The notes: a model not told the origin generated them from the sequence alone. A stretch of 64,000 nucleotides of DNA from Nocardioides sp. cx-173 (GCF_021117365.1 NZ_CP088262.1:3102501-3166500), one strand, 5' to 3'. Shown: positions 7,286-15,848, numbered from the stretch's first letter. A program made the numbers and translations.

Positions 7286-8740
7286 ATGGAGCACATCCCA
7301 GGCGTCTACATCGACGGCCAGGCCCGCGACGGTCTCGCCGGCGACTTCCAGGTCCAGAACCCGGCGACCGAGGAGTACTTCGCCACCGTCTCCCTCGCCA
7401 ACGGCGCCGACGTCGACGATGCGGTGCGCTCGGCCAGGCTGGCGCACGAGTCCGGGGTCTGGCGCGACACCCCGCTGGCCGAGCGGCAGAAGGTGGTGCT
7501 GCGCATCGCCGAGCTGATCGAGGAGCGCGCGCCCGAGCTCGCCCGGCTGCGGACGCTGTCGATCGGCGCGCCGTACGCGGAGCACCTCTCGATGTCGGCT
7601 CCGCTGACCCGCATGTACGTCGAGTCGGTGGAGAAGGTGGTGTTCGAGCAGGTGCGCCGCGACTCGCTCGGCGACGCGCTGGTCATGCGCAAGCCGATCG
7701 GCGTGGTCGCCGGCGTCGTGCCGTGGAACGTCCCGGTGCGCAACGAGCTCAAGAAGCTGATCCCGGCACTGCTGTGCGGCAACACGATCGTGCTGAAGCC
7801 GGCGCTGGAGTCCCCCCTCACCGGGGCGGCGCTCATGCGGATCTTCACCGACGCCGGGCTGCCGCCGGGCGTCGCCAACCTGGTCGTGGGCGGCCCGGAG
7901 ACGGGTGAGGCCCTCGTGGCGCACCCCGACGTGCGGAAGATCGCCTTCACCGGGTCGACCGCGACCGGCGCCCGCATCGCCGCGGTGGCCGGCCCGCAGT
8001 TCAAGCGGCTCCAGCTCGAGCTCGGCGGCAAGTCGGCCGCGATCGTCTGCGACGACGTGGACCTGGCCGACGTGATCCCGCCGCTGCTCGGCTTCGGGTT
8101 CGCCAACAGCGGCCAGATCTGCGCGTCGCTCTCCCGCATCGTGGTCCCCCGCCGCCTGCAGGACGCCATCGTCGAGGCGCTGGCCGAGGGCGCACGCCGT
8201 CACGTGCTGGGCGACCCGATGGACCCGGCCACCACCATGGGTCCGGTCGTCAGCGAGCGTCAGCGCGACAAGGTGCTCGGCCTGATCGAGAGCGGTCGCC
8301 AGCAGGGCGCCCGGCTCGCCGCCGGCGGCGGGGTGCCGGCCGGCCTCGACCGTGGCTGGTTCGTCGAGCCCACGGTGTTCGCGGACGTGACCAGCGACAT
8401 GCGCATCGCCCAGGAGGAGATCTTCGGGCCGGTGCTCTCGGTGCTGCCCTACGACACCGAGGACGAGGCCGTCGCGATCGCCAACAACTCCGAGTACGGC
8501 CTGCACGGTGCCGTGCACTCCAAGGACCCGGAGCACGCCTTGGAGCTGGCGAAGCGCATCGACACCGGCACGGCCGCGGTCAACAGCTTCGACGTGCCGC
8601 TCTCCGCGCCCTTCGGTGGCGTCAAGAGCTCCGGCGTCGGGCGCGAGAACGGCGTGGAGGGCTTCGACCACTACCTGGAGTGGCACTCCTACAAGCTGAC
8701 CCCGACGCTGGCCGACACCTTGCAGCAGCGCGGTCTGTGA
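7286..8740 (+). CDS. NAD(P)-dependent aldehyde dehydrogenase
   Basis: A 484-residue aldehyde dehydrogenase of normal length. The catalytic Cys279 is in NSGQICASLSRI and the general base Glu245 in LELGGK. The cofactor-binding VPWNVP (about 146) and FTGSTATG (about 221) are also present. It oxidises an aldehyde to a carboxylate using NAD(P)+. It starts two bases after the SDR stop and two bases separate it from the next gene, so all are co-transcribed. The neighbouring hydroxyacid dehydrogenase and CMD-like protein suggest processing of a short-chain semialdehyde from ring cleavage, which is an inference. Confidence 0.93.
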   Translation: MEHIPGVYIDGQARDGLAGDFQVQNPATEEYFATVSLANGADVDDAVRSARLAHESGVWRDTPLAERQKVVLRIAELIEERAPELARLRTLSIGAPYAEHLSMSAPLTRMYVESVEKVVFEQVRRDSLGDALVMRKPIGVVAGVVPWNVPVRNELKKLIPALLCGNTIVLKPALESPLTGAALMRIFTDAGLPPGVANLVVGGPETGEALVAHPDVRKIAFTGSTATGARIAAVAGPQFKRLQLELGGKSAAIVCDDVDLADVIPPLLGFGFANSGQICASLSRIVVPRRLQDAIVEALAEGARRHVLGDPMDPATTMGPVVSERQRDKVLGLIESGRQQGARLAAGGGVPAGLDRGWFVEPTVFADVTSDMRIAQEEIFGPVLSVLPYDTEDEAVAIANNSEYGLHGAVHSKDPEHALELAKRIDTGTAAVNSFDVPLSAPFGGVKSSGVGRENGVEGFDHYLEWHSYKLTPTLADTLQQRGL

Positions 8741-8742
8741 CC

Positions 8743-9609
8743 ATGCAGCATCTCGCCTTCATCGGCCTCGGCAACATGGGCCTGCCCATGGCGCTGCGGC
8801 TGGTGGCGGCCGGCCACCGTGTGACCGGCCACGACGTCGACCCCGGCGCCGTGGACCGGGCGCGCGAGGCCGGACTCACGACCGCGGGCTCTGCCGCCGA
8901 CGCCGTCGACGGCGCCGCGATCGTGGTCTTGATGCTGCCGAGCTCCGACGTCGTGGAGGCCGTCGTCGACGGCCTCCACGACGTCCTCACCACCGGCACC
9001 ACCGTCCTCGACATGAGCTCCTCGGACCCGATCCGCACCCGCGCGCTGGCGCGCTCGCTGGCCGAGCGCGGGGTCGCCCTCGCCGACGCCCCGGTCTCCG
9101 GCGGCGTCACCGGGGCCGTCGCGGGCACGCTCACCGTCATGGTGGGCGGCGAGCCCGAGGCAGTCGACCGCGTGAGCGGCCTGCTGGGCGAGCTCGGCAC
9201 CGTCAAGCCCGTCGGCGGCCCGGGTGCGGGACACGCGCTGAAGGCGCTCAACAACCTGCTCTCCGGCGCCCACCTGCTGGCCTCCAGCGAGGCCATCGAG
9301 GCCGGGCGCCGGTTCGGTCTGGACTACGACGTCATGCTCGACGTCATCAACACCTCGACCGGCCGCAGCTGGTCGACGCAGTACAAGTACCCCACGTTCG
9401 TCGTCCCCGAGACCTTTGACTCCGGCTTCAGCCTGGCGCTGCTGGTCAAGGACATGCACACGGCCACGAGCCTGTGCGAGGAGGTCCACCTCCCGGCCCG
9501 GCTCGGCGCTGCCGCCACCGCGCTGTGGGCCGAGGCCGAGGCCGAGCTCGCGCCCGGCTCCGATCACACCGCGATCGCCCCCTACGTACGAGACCAGGAC
9601 GGCTCATGA
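8743..9609 (+). CDS. NAD(P)-dependent beta-hydroxyacid dehydrogenase (3-hydroxyisobutyrate dehydrogenase family)
   Basis: A 288-residue protein with the Rossmann motif FIGLGNMGLPMA at residues 5-16, the substrate-binding DAPVSGGVTGA near 116, and the catalytic Lys in GHALKALNN near 165. These are family hallmarks of 3-hydroxyisobutyrate, tartronate semialdehyde and 6-phosphogluconate-like dehydrogenases. It interconverts a beta-hydroxyacid and the corresponding semialdehyde. The length is normal. It starts two bases after the aldehyde dehydrogenase stop, and its own stop overlaps the next start (ATGA). The exact substrate is not determined. Confidence 0.9.
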   Translation: MQHLAFIGLGNMGLPMALRLVAAGHRVTGHDVDPGAVDRAREAGLTTAGSAADAVDGAAIVVLMLPSSDVVEAVVDGLHDVLTTGTTVLDMSSSDPIRTRALARSLAERGVALADAPVSGGVTGAVAGTLTVMVGGEPEAVDRVSGLLGELGTVKPVGGPGAGHALKALNNLLSGAHLLASSEAIEAGRRFGLDYDVMLDVINTSTGRSWSTQYKYPTFVVPETFDSGFSLALLVKDMHTATSLCEEVHLPARLGAAATALWAEAEAELAPGSDHTAIAPYVRDQDGS

Positions 9610-10022
9610 CCCCCGCCGAGACTCCCGCCGATGGGGCCGCGCAGGCCTACATCGACGACATGGCCCGCAAGCGCGGGTACGTGCTCGACTACCACAAGAC
9701 GATGGCCGCCCACGACTTCGACGTGCTCAAGGCGGCCAACGGCCTGGTCTCCGCGGCCTACCTCGAGCAGCGGCTGCTCGACCGCAGGACCAAGGAGCTG
9801 CTGTTCATCCTCAGCCTCACGGTGATGCGCTCCTCGCAGGCCCACATCCGCAGCCACATCCGGGTCGCGCTCGAGATCGGCGTGTCCCCCCAGGAGATCC
9901 TCGAGGCCATCGAGATCGCTCTCCCCGAGGCCGGCGTCGTCGCCTTCCAGGAGGGCCTGGAGGCCTGGGTCGCCGAGGTCGGCGCGGTCGGTCTCGAGCC
10001 CAGCCCCGACCTCGCGCCCTAG
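9606..10022 (+). CDS. Carboxymuconolactone decarboxylase (CMD)-like protein
   Basis: A 138-residue all-helical protein of the CMD/AhpD fold. The core RRTKELLFILSLTVMRSSQA (59-78), followed by HIRSHIRVALEIGVSPQEI, matches the family. There is no CxxC pair, so it is not an AhpD-type peroxidase and is closer to gamma-carboxymuconolactone decarboxylases, which decarboxylate lactone intermediates of aromatic catabolism. It is the last gene of the operon. Its TAG stop shares the four bases CTAG with the stop of the convergent TetR gene. The precise reaction is unassigned. Confidence 0.8.
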   Translation: MTPAETPADGAAQAYIDDMARKRGYVLDYHKTMAAHDFDVLKAANGLVSAAYLEQRLLDRRTKELLFILSLTVMRSSQAHIRSHIRVALEIGVSPQEILEAIEIALPEAGVVAFQEGLEAWVAEVGAVGLEPSPDLAP

Positions 10023-10657
10023 CTGCGACGCTCGCTGTGGCGCCGCGCGGCGCGCACGAAGGTCCCGAGGAAGAGCTGGACGTAGACCTCCACGTCGAAT
10101 CCCTCGTCGACCTGCGCCGCGACCAGTGCGCCGTCGGAGAACGCGACCACCAGCCGCGACAGGTCCTGCGCCAGCAGCGGGTCGGGGTGCGGCCGCAGGG
10201 CCTCCAGCAGCCAGGCGGTGATCATGCCGGCGATCTGGGCCCGGATCTCGGAGAACAGCACCCGGGCGCGCTCGTACTGGTCGCGTCGTTCCAGCAGCAG
10301 CTGCATGCCGACGACCAGGAAGTCGGGCATCCCCTGCAGCGACCGGATGGCGCTCTCGAGCACCTCGGCAAGGTCGCGGCTGCCGGCCGCGCCCTCGCCC
10401 AGGGGCGCAGCGGCGAGCCAGCTCGTGTAGCTGGTGTGGAGGACCTCGGCGAAGAGGGCGTCCTTGTCCTCGAAGTGCCAGTAGATGGAGGAGACGGGCA
10501 GCCCCGAGCGTGCGCAGACGGCCGCGATCGTCGTGCCGTCCAGTCCGCGCTCGCGCACCAGGGCGGCGGTCGCGGACAGGATGCGGTCCTTGGAGCCCTC
10601 CTGGGCGGCTCCGGCCTTGCCCGGCGCCGCCGCGGCCGGCGGCGTCACGAGGCCCAC
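10019..10657 (-). CDS. TetR/AcrR family regulator
   Basis: A 212-residue TetR regulator. The N-terminal DNA-binding domain (about 22-68) contains the helix-turn-helix TIAAVCARSGLPVSSIYWHF, and the rest is the ligand-binding and dimerisation domain. Its start overlaps the end of the second TetR gene (10645-11280) by 13 bases, so the two are co-transcribed. The recognition helix GLPVSSIYWHF is almost the same as the GLPASSIYWHF of its neighbour, so they may read similar operators. It ends convergently with the catabolic operon on the plus strand. Ligand unknown, probably an aromatic or acyl-CoA intermediate. Confidence 0.9.
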   Translation of the reverse strand: MGLVTPPAAAAPGKAGAAQEGSKDRILSATAALVRERGLDGTTIAAVCARSGLPVSSIYWHFEDKDALFAEVLHTSYTSWLAAAPLGEGAAGSRDLAEVLESAIRSLQGMPDFLVVGMQLLLERRDQYERARVLFSEIRAQIAGMITAWLLEALRPHPDPLLAQDLSRLVVAFSDGALVAAQVDEGFDVEVYVQLFLGTFVRAARRHSERRS

Positions 10658-11280
10658 CCCTCTTCCAGCATCATCGCCGCCATGCCGTCGGCGATCAACG
10701 AGACCATCCGCGGGACGTCCCGGGCGGCCGTGCTGCGCACGTGGACGAACATCCCGTCCATCAGGATCATGTAGAACTCCGCGAGCTGGTCCGGGATGGC
10801 TGGGTCCCGCTCGAGCACGGCCGGGTCGACCAGCTCGCGCCAGTCGTCGCGGATGCCGGCGGTCGTCTGTCTTCTGACCTCCACAAAGATCCGACGGGCC
10901 GCGGGCTCCTCGACGCGCTGCTGCATCGCGAGGAGCAGACCGAGACCCCAGAACTGCGGGTTCATCGCGAACCCCACCGAGGCCTTCTGCATGCGGTACT
11001 CGAGCTTCTCGGGCAACGCGTCGGGCTCACCGCTCGTCGCCCACGGGCCGATCGCCGAACGCCATTGGTCGTAGCTGTGCTCGAGCGTGGCGGCGAGCAG
11101 CTTGTCCTTGCTGCCGAAGTGCCAGTAGATGGAGCTGGCCGGCAGTCCGGTCCGCTCGGTCACCAGCGCGACGGTGGTGCCGTCGTAGCCCCGCTCGGAG
11201 GCGATGTCCAGCGTGGCCTCGATCACGGCCTGACGGGACTCGTCGCCTTGTCGGTGTCGACGGTCTGTCTTCCTGGCCAC
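10645..11280 (-). CDS. TetR/AcrR family regulator, divergent from the flavin reductase gene
   Basis: About 211 residues beginning at a GTG (VARKTDRRHRQGDESRQ). This start was chosen because the HTH domain (TVALVTERTGLPASSIYWHF, about 34-53) then sits at the usual distance, whereas the longer frame would run through the promoter and operators. The C-terminal domain ends with MVSLIADGMAAMML. It is transcribed away from the flavin reductase gene across a 186-bp gap that contains two matches to the palindrome shared by three promoters (11326-11346 and 11425-11441). It is the best candidate for the regulator of that set, including itself. Confidence 0.88.
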   Translation of the reverse strand: MARKTDRRHRQGDESRQAVIEATLDIASERGYDGTTVALVTERTGLPASSIYWHFGSKDKLLAATLEHSYDQWRSAIGPWATSGEPDALPEKLEYRMQKASVGFAMNPQFWGLGLLLAMQQRVEEPAARRIFVEVRRQTTAGIRDDWRELVDPAVLERDPAIPDQLAEFYMILMDGMFVHVRSTAARDVPRMVSLIADGMAAMMLEEGWAS

Positions 11281-11325
11281 GCCCCATTGCACCACATCCC
11301 CACCACGAGCAACAGCACCAAATCG

Positions 11326-11346
11326 GTCTTGACTCGCTACAGGGAA
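11326..11346 (-). promoter_or_regulatory. Candidate TetR operator A (half-site quality)
   Basis: On the minus strand this reads TTCCCTGTAGCG followed by a less conserved half. The TTCCCTGTAGCG block also occurs at 22475-22486 and, with two changes, at 15849-15860. It lies between the divergent TetR and flavin reductase genes. Only one half of the palindrome TGnAGYGnnCRCTnCA is well preserved. Confidence 0.4.
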
Positions 11347-11424
11347 ACGGTCACTCGCGCGCATAGCATTAGGGGACAGGTCAGGATAGACTCGGTATTT
11401 CGACATCAAGCGCCGTCATCACGT

Positions 11425-11441
11425 CTGTAGTGAACACTCCA
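11425..11441 (+). promoter_or_regulatory. Candidate TetR operator D
   Basis: The sequence TGTAGTGAACACTCCA (11426-11441) is a near-palindrome, 12 of 16 positions symmetric, lying just upstream of the flavin reductase ribosome-binding site. Similar 16-mers occur at 15854-15869, 22466-22481 (minus strand) and 22566-22581 (minus strand). Its position would let a bound repressor block transcription of the reductase gene. Confidence 0.55.
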
Positions 11442-11466
11442 AGGAAGCGCTTGCGAAGGGATGATC

Positions 11467-12717
11467 ATGGGCGACGACGCCACCCCCACCATCGATGCAG
11501 CCACCTTCCGCGAGGTGATGGGCCACTACCCGACGGGCGTCGCGGTGGTCACCGGGTTCGACGGTGACGAGCCGGTCGGGATGGTGGTCGGCACCTTCAG
11601 CGCGGTCTCCCTCGATCCGCCGCTGGTCACGTTCATGCCCACGCGGGGCTCGGGCACCTACGCCCGGCTGCGCAACGCGCCGTCGTACTGCATCAACGTG
11701 CTCGCCCACGACCAGCTCGAGCTGTGCCGCACGATGGCCGCGCCGCGCCCCGACAAGTTCGACGGCGTCGCCTGGGAGACCTCCCCCTACGGCGCCCCCA
11801 TGCTCAGCGACGCCGTCGCGCACGTGCACTGCGTCGACGACACCGTCGTCGAGGCGGGCGACCACGACATCGTCCTGTGCCGGGTGCTGGACATGGCGGT
11901 GAGCCGGCCGGCCACTCCCCTGCTCTTCTTCCAGGGCGGCTACGGGGGGTTCAACCCCCGAGGCATGGCCGCGCAGGGCGACGCCGAGCTGATCTCGGCG
12001 ATCCGGCTCGCGGAGTCCGCGCGCCGGCCGGTCGAGAGGCTGGCCGAGCGGCTCGGCTGCGAGGCTGCCTGCCTGGTGCAGATCAGCCCTGACGAGCTGA
12101 CGACGGCGATCAGCTCCTACGCCGGCGACGCCTCCATGAGCGAGCACCTCGGCCGCCGACTGCCGCTGATGCCGCCGATCGGCGAGGCCTGGGTTGCCGG
12201 CGCGCCGGACGAGGTCGTGGAGCGGTGGCTGTCCAGGGCGCTGCCCCAGGAGCCCGAGGTGGTCGAGCGCTATCGCCAGCGACTCGAGACCGTCCGTACC
12301 CGCGGTGCCGCGCTGTCGATCATCGGGTCCAGCGGCCACGAGCAGTACGAGGCCCTGTCCGAGGCCCTCATCGAGTACGCCAGCGGGCAGGCCACGCCCG
12401 CCCGCGAGCGGGCGCTGCGCGCGCAGATCTCGCAGTTCTCCAGCTTCTACGAGACGCTGGACATCGTGGACGACGAGGTCTACGACCTCGGGTCGATCGT
12501 CGTGCCCGTCCGCGACCCCAGCGGCGCCATCGTGATGACCCTGCGGGTCCGCCAGCTCCCCCGCGGGGTCACCGGCCGCACCGTCAACGAGTGGATCGAC
12601 CTGGTCAAGGACGCCGCCGCCGGCGTCGAGCGCGACCTCGCGGGGCCGGGCGCGACCGCCCACCTGCACGACTACCACGCCTGGTACGACGGCGACTTCC
12701 CCGGTCTCCCCCGGTAG
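11467..12717 (+). CDS. Flavin reductase with C-terminal IclR-like effector domain
   Basis: A 416-residue fusion. Residues 10-160 are a flavin reductase-like split barrel (VMGHYPTGVAVVTG, then GTFSAVSLDPPLVTF and SYCINVLAHDQ), as in reductases that feed FMNH2 or FADH2 to two-component monooxygenases. Residues 185-400 resemble the ligand-binding domain of IclR regulators (RRLPLMPPIGEAWVAGAP corresponds to the LPLHATALGKALLA region), without any HTH. The ATG at 11467 lies 6 bases after GAAGGG and is preferred to the ATG at 11461. It probably serves the HsaA-like oxygenases at 13732 and 17382. The added domain may make reductase activity depend on an aromatic ligand, as known for the C1 reductase of 4-hydroxyphenylacetate hydroxylase. 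Confidence 0.85.
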   Translation: MGDDATPTIDAATFREVMGHYPTGVAVVTGFDGDEPVGMVVGTFSAVSLDPPLVTFMPTRGSGTYARLRNAPSYCINVLAHDQLELCRTMAAPRPDKFDGVAWETSPYGAPMLSDAVAHVHCVDDTVVEAGDHDIVLCRVLDMAVSRPATPLLFFQGGYGGFNPRGMAAQGDAELISAIRLAESARRPVERLAERLGCEAACLVQISPDELTTAISSYAGDASMSEHLGRRLPLMPPIGEAWVAGAPDEVVERWLSRALPQEPEVVERYRQRLETVRTRGAALSIIGSSGHEQYEALSEALIEYASGQATPARERALRAQISQFSSFYETLDIVDDEVYDLGSIVVPVRDPSGAIVMTLRVRQLPRGVTGRTVNEWIDLVKDAAAGVERDLAGPGATAHLHDYHAWYDGDFPGLPR

Positions 12718-12733
12718 CGAGCCACCCACGGCA

Positions 12734-12767
12734 TGAGGCCTCGGACCCGATGGGGTCCGAGGCCTCA
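12734..12767. terminator. Bidirectional hairpin terminator
   Basis: A perfect 15-bp stem (TGAGGCCTCGGACCC with its complement) and a GATG loop lie between the convergent flavin reductase and extradiol dioxygenase genes, 17 bases after one stop and 16 before the other. There is no U-tract, which is common for GC-rich actinobacterial terminators. Confidence 0.85.
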
Positions 12768-12782
12768 GGTGCCTGCCGGGGA

Positions 12783-13682
12783 TCAGGGCAGCGGGTGCAC
12801 GATGCCCGGCGGGCGCGAGCGCGCCTCCTCCTGGAACTTGTGGCCCCAGATCTGGTTCTGGTGGAAGACCTTGGGCTGCCAGTTCTCGGTGATCTCCATG
12901 CCGTCGAAGCCGTACTCGATGTTGAAGCCCGAGGGCGTGGTGACGTAGAAGCTGAACATCTGGTCGTTGGAGTGACGTCCCAGGCTCAGCACGAGCGGGA
13001 TGTCCATCTTCTCGACCAGGTCCCAGCCGGTGCCCACGTCGTTCATGCTCTTGTACTGCAGCATGAGGTGGTTGAAGACGCCGACGCCCTCCGGACCCTG
13101 CCCGATGGCGAAGGTGTGGTGGCGCGCGTTGACGTGGTAGAAGTGCGCCTTGAAGCCGTCGAACAGGATCTTGTCCGACAGGTCGAAGCCCATGACGCCG
13201 CTGTAGAAGTCGTGCCCCTTCTCGATGTCCGGGACGAACAGCAGGATGTGGCCCAGGCCCTGGTCACCCGTGACGAAGCCGTCGATGTTGCGGCCCGGAC
13301 GGAAGCTGGCCACCTTGAACGACTGGGCCCAGCTGATCTCGTGGCGGAAGCCCCACGGGTCGTCGAAGAAGATCAGCTTGTTGACGCTGCGAGACGCCGC
13401 GTGCTCGTCGTCCCCGAACGTCGCGACCACGCCGGCCTCGGCGAGGGTCGCGGCCATGGTGTCGAGGTCGTCCTCGAAGTCCACGGACCAGCCGAAGTAG
13501 GCGGTCTCGTCCTTCTCACCGGGGTGGACCTGGATACGCCACAGGGCGTCGTCGAGCTTGAGGCGGACGGCGCCGTCGGGGCCGGGCTCGGTGAGCATCG
13601 CACCGAGGAAGTCGGGACCGAAAGTCTCCCACTCCTGGTAGCGGGGCGACCTGACGCCGATGTAGGCAAGTGACTTGATCAT
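12783..13682 (-). CDS. Type I extradiol ring-cleavage dioxygenase (HsaC/BphC-like)
   Basis: A 299-residue vicinal-oxygen-chelate dioxygenase of the two-domain BphC/HsaC class, which opens catechols next to the hydroxyls using Fe(II). The iron ligands are His145 (GLGHILLF), His205 (GVFNHLML) and Glu256 (FNIEYG). The second-shell residues His189, His237 (GRHSND) and Tyr247 are also present, in the spacing of BphC. The ATG at 13682 follows AAGAGAGAAGAAC, and the longer frame upstream is not used. It is the last gene of the hydrolase, monooxygenase, dioxygenase operon (15790 to 12783). Together these three match the HsaA, HsaC and HsaD steps, but no steroid genes are present, so the ring substrate is open. 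Confidence 0.93.
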   Translation of the reverse strand: MIKSLAYIGVRSPRYQEWETFGPDFLGAMLTEPGPDGAVRLKLDDALWRIQVHPGEKDETAYFGWSVDFEDDLDTMAATLAEAGVVATFGDDEHAASRSVNKLIFFDDPWGFRHEISWAQSFKVASFRPGRNIDGFVTGDQGLGHILLFVPDIEKGHDFYSGVMGFDLSDKILFDGFKAHFYHVNARHHTFAIGQGPEGVGVFNHLMLQYKSMNDVGTGWDLVEKMDIPLVLSLGRHSNDQMFSFYVTTPSGFNIEYGFDGMEITENWQPKVFHQNQIWGHKFQEEARSRPPGIVHPLP

Positions 13683-13731
13683 GTTCTTCTCTCTTTCGGC
13701 CTGGATGAGGAGCGGGCGTACGGACGATGGA

Positions 13732-14904
13732 TCAGACGAATGCGAACTGCGGCTCTTCGTCACCGAGGTCGTCGAGGGCCCAGAGCTGGTAGATGTTCTC
13801 CGCCACGTTGCAGATGTGCACGAGAGCCGTCTGGCTGTCGCGCCAGTAGCGCTCGTTGGGCAGGGACCGGTGGATCGAGGCGGCGCCGGCGCTCTTGTAG
13901 AGCCGGTCGATCGCGTCGACGGCGCGCCGCGAGGCACGGACCTGGTCGCGACGGAAGGTCAGCCGCTGGCTCCAGGTGAGCTCGCCACCCTTGGCGAGGT
14001 AGTCGTAGACCTCGCTCATGGACGTCAGCAGGTGCGAGCGGCTCGCGGCGATGTCCGACGCGGCCTCCCCGTAGAGCAGCAGGAAGCTCGGCTCCTTCTT
14101 CGCGGCGCTCCCCGAGAACGCGTCGACGCGACGCTCGAGGTACTCGCGGTAGACCATCAGCGCGCCCTGGGCGACGCCCTGGGTGGCGGCGCCGATGCCG
14201 GCCGAGAACATCACCGGGAAGTTGATCTTGTAGAGCGGCTTGCCCTCCTGGCGGTAGGCGTACTTCAGCTCGTTCATGTCCGGCGAGCTGACCGTGCGGT
14301 AGTCCGGGACGAAGACGTCCTTGAGGATGAGGTCCTTGGACCCGGTGCCCCGCAGGCCCAGGGTGTTCCAGGAGTCCTCGACGATCTCGTAGTCGCCGCG
14401 CGGGATCACGAAGTGTCGCACCTGCGGCGGCTGCAGCGGGTTGCCGGCCTCATCGGCGACCATGCCGCCGATGACCACCCACTGGCAGTGGTCGGTGCCG
14501 GAGGAGTAGGTCCACCGCCCACTGAGCTGGTAGCCGCCGTCGACGGGGATCGCGCGACCGAACGGCGCGTACGGCGAGGCGACCCAGGTGTCGGGGTCCT
14601 CGGCCCACAGCTCCTCGCACAGGCGCGGGTCGAACTGGCCGAGCTCCCACGGGTGCAGGCCCACGACGCCGCTGACCCAGCCGGCGGACGGCTGGTGGTG
14701 GCCCATCTCCATGGCTGCCTCGAGGAAGTCGGAGGGGTGCGACTCGAAGCCGCCCCACTCCTTGGGCTGCAGCATGCGCATGATGCCGGACTCCTTGATG
14801 AGCCCGGCGGTGGTGTCGGTGAGCTTGCCCAGGGCGTCGCTCGCCTCGGCCTCGGCGCGGAGGGTGTCCGCACTGGCCGCGATGTTCTTCATGACGTCGG
14901 TCAT
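13732..14904 (-). CDS. HsaA-like flavin-dependent monooxygenase, oxygenase component (copy 1)
   Basis: A 390-residue protein of the acyl-CoA-dehydrogenase fold, close to HsaA-type group D oxygenases that ortho-hydroxylate phenols with reduced flavin from a separate reductase. Typical blocks are MLQPKEWGGFE (44-54), SAGWVSGVVGLHPWEL, ASPYAPFG, YSSGTDHCQWVVIGG and GLRGTGSKDL. The C-terminus carries RRDQVRASRRAVDAIDRLYKSAGA. A good AAGGAG lies ahead of the ATG at 14904. It sits between the hydrolase and the extradiol dioxygenase, so it most likely makes the catechol that the dioxygenase cleaves. The flavin reductase at 11467 is the only candidate partner in the window. Confidence 0.92.
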   Translation of the reverse strand: MTDVMKNIAASADTLRAEAEASDALGKLTDTTAGLIKESGIMRMLQPKEWGGFESHPSDFLEAAMEMGHHQPSAGWVSGVVGLHPWELGQFDPRLCEELWAEDPDTWVASPYAPFGRAIPVDGGYQLSGRWTYSSGTDHCQWVVIGGMVADEAGNPLQPPQVRHFVIPRGDYEIVEDSWNTLGLRGTGSKDLILKDVFVPDYRTVSSPDMNELKYAYRQEGKPLYKINFPVMFSAGIGAATQGVAQGALMVYREYLERRVDAFSGSAAKKEPSFLLLYGEAASDIAASRSHLLTSMSEVYDYLAKGGELTWSQRLTFRRDQVRASRRAVDAIDRLYKSAGAASIHRSLPNERYWRDSQTALVHICNVAENIYQLWALDDLGDEEPQFAFV

Positions 14905-14932
14905 CGTGTGCTCCTTGTTGAGGTCGGGGAGG

Positions 14933-15790
14933 TCAGGCCGTGACGAACTCGGCGACCATGCGGTTGAACGGCTCGGCGTGCTCGACCTGGGCCCAGTGGC
15001 CGCAGCGGGCAAGCAGGACCATCCGGGAGTTCTTGAGGGTCGCGACGAGCTGCATGGAGTGCTCGTAGCTGACGACGCGGTCGTCGCGGCCGTGGATGAG
15101 CAGCGCGGGGATCTCGACCTTGGCCAGGTCGGCCAGCGAGAACCACTTCGGGATGATGCCGCCGAACTTGGCGGTGGCGGCCAGGTAGTTCTCGAGGTGC
15201 TCGGGGTAGGCCTGCGCGTTGGCGGCCCGCTCCTGGGCCAGCTCGTCGGTGGCGAACCGGTCGTCGAAGGTCATGACCTCGACGATCTTCTTCATGTTCT
15301 CGGGCGAGGGGTCCCGGTAGGCCTGCACCAGGACCTTCATGCCCTCCGACGGTCCGTCCTGGGGGCTGAAGAGCTTGGGGGCACCCGGGCCGGAGCCCGG
15401 TCCCATCGTGATGATGTGCGAGACCCGGTCAGGATGCTCGACGGCAAGGCGCAGGGTGGTGATGCCGCCCATGGAGTTGCCGACGAAGGCGGCCTTGTCG
15501 ATCCCCAGCGCGTCCAGGAGCTGGACCGCCACCTCGACGTGGTCGAGGCGGTCGGGCGGGCAGGTCTCCGACTTGCCCCAGCCCGGCATGTCGACGGCGT
15601 AGACGTGCAGGCCGGCGTCCGCGAGGGCGCCGAGGTTCTGCTTGAAGTTGCTCCACCCGGTGGCCCCCGGGCCGCTTCCGTGCAGCAGTACGACGTGGCG
15701 GTCACCCTCACCCGCCTCGTTGTAGTGGATGTTCCACTCCTTCGTCTGCACGAAGCGGCTGGTCGAGCTCTCGCTCAGTTGGTCACTCAT
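14933..15790 (-). CDS. Meta-cleavage-product hydrolase (HsaD/MhpC-like alpha/beta hydrolase)
   Basis: A 285-residue alpha/beta hydrolase. LLHGSGPGATGWSNF (35-49) forms the oxyanion region, Ser106 lies in GNSMGG, the acid Asp236/237 is in HGRDDRVV, and His265 is in RCGHWAQVEH. These features and the length match MhpC, BphD and HsaD, which cleave 2-hydroxy-6-oxo-dienoates formed by extradiol dioxygenases. It is the first gene of the operon that also encodes the monooxygenase and dioxygenase, so its substrate is probably the product of 12783-13682. The operon promoter carries candidate operator B 59 bases upstream. Confidence 0.93.
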   Translation of the reverse strand: MSDQLSESSTSRFVQTKEWNIHYNEAGEGDRHVVLLHGSGPGATGWSNFKQNLGALADAGLHVYAVDMPGWGKSETCPPDRLDHVEVAVQLLDALGIDKAAFVGNSMGGITTLRLAVEHPDRVSHIITMGPGSGPGAPKLFSPQDGPSEGMKVLVQAYRDPSPENMKKIVEVMTFDDRFATDELAQERAANAQAYPEHLENYLAATAKFGGIIPKWFSLADLAKVEIPALLIHGRDDRVVSYEHSMQLVATLKNSRMVLLARCGHWAQVEHAEPFNRMVAEFVTA

Positions 15791-15848
15791 TAGGTTTCAA
15801 CCCTCACTGTCGCTGCTGTCGTCCGGAACCGGTGGCCACGGCCATCGC

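Noticed and set aside
11335..11346. CGCTACAGGGAA as a shared promoter element
   Set aside because: Its orientation relative to the genes differs between sites and it overlaps the palindrome family, so an operator half is more likely than a sigma-factor element.
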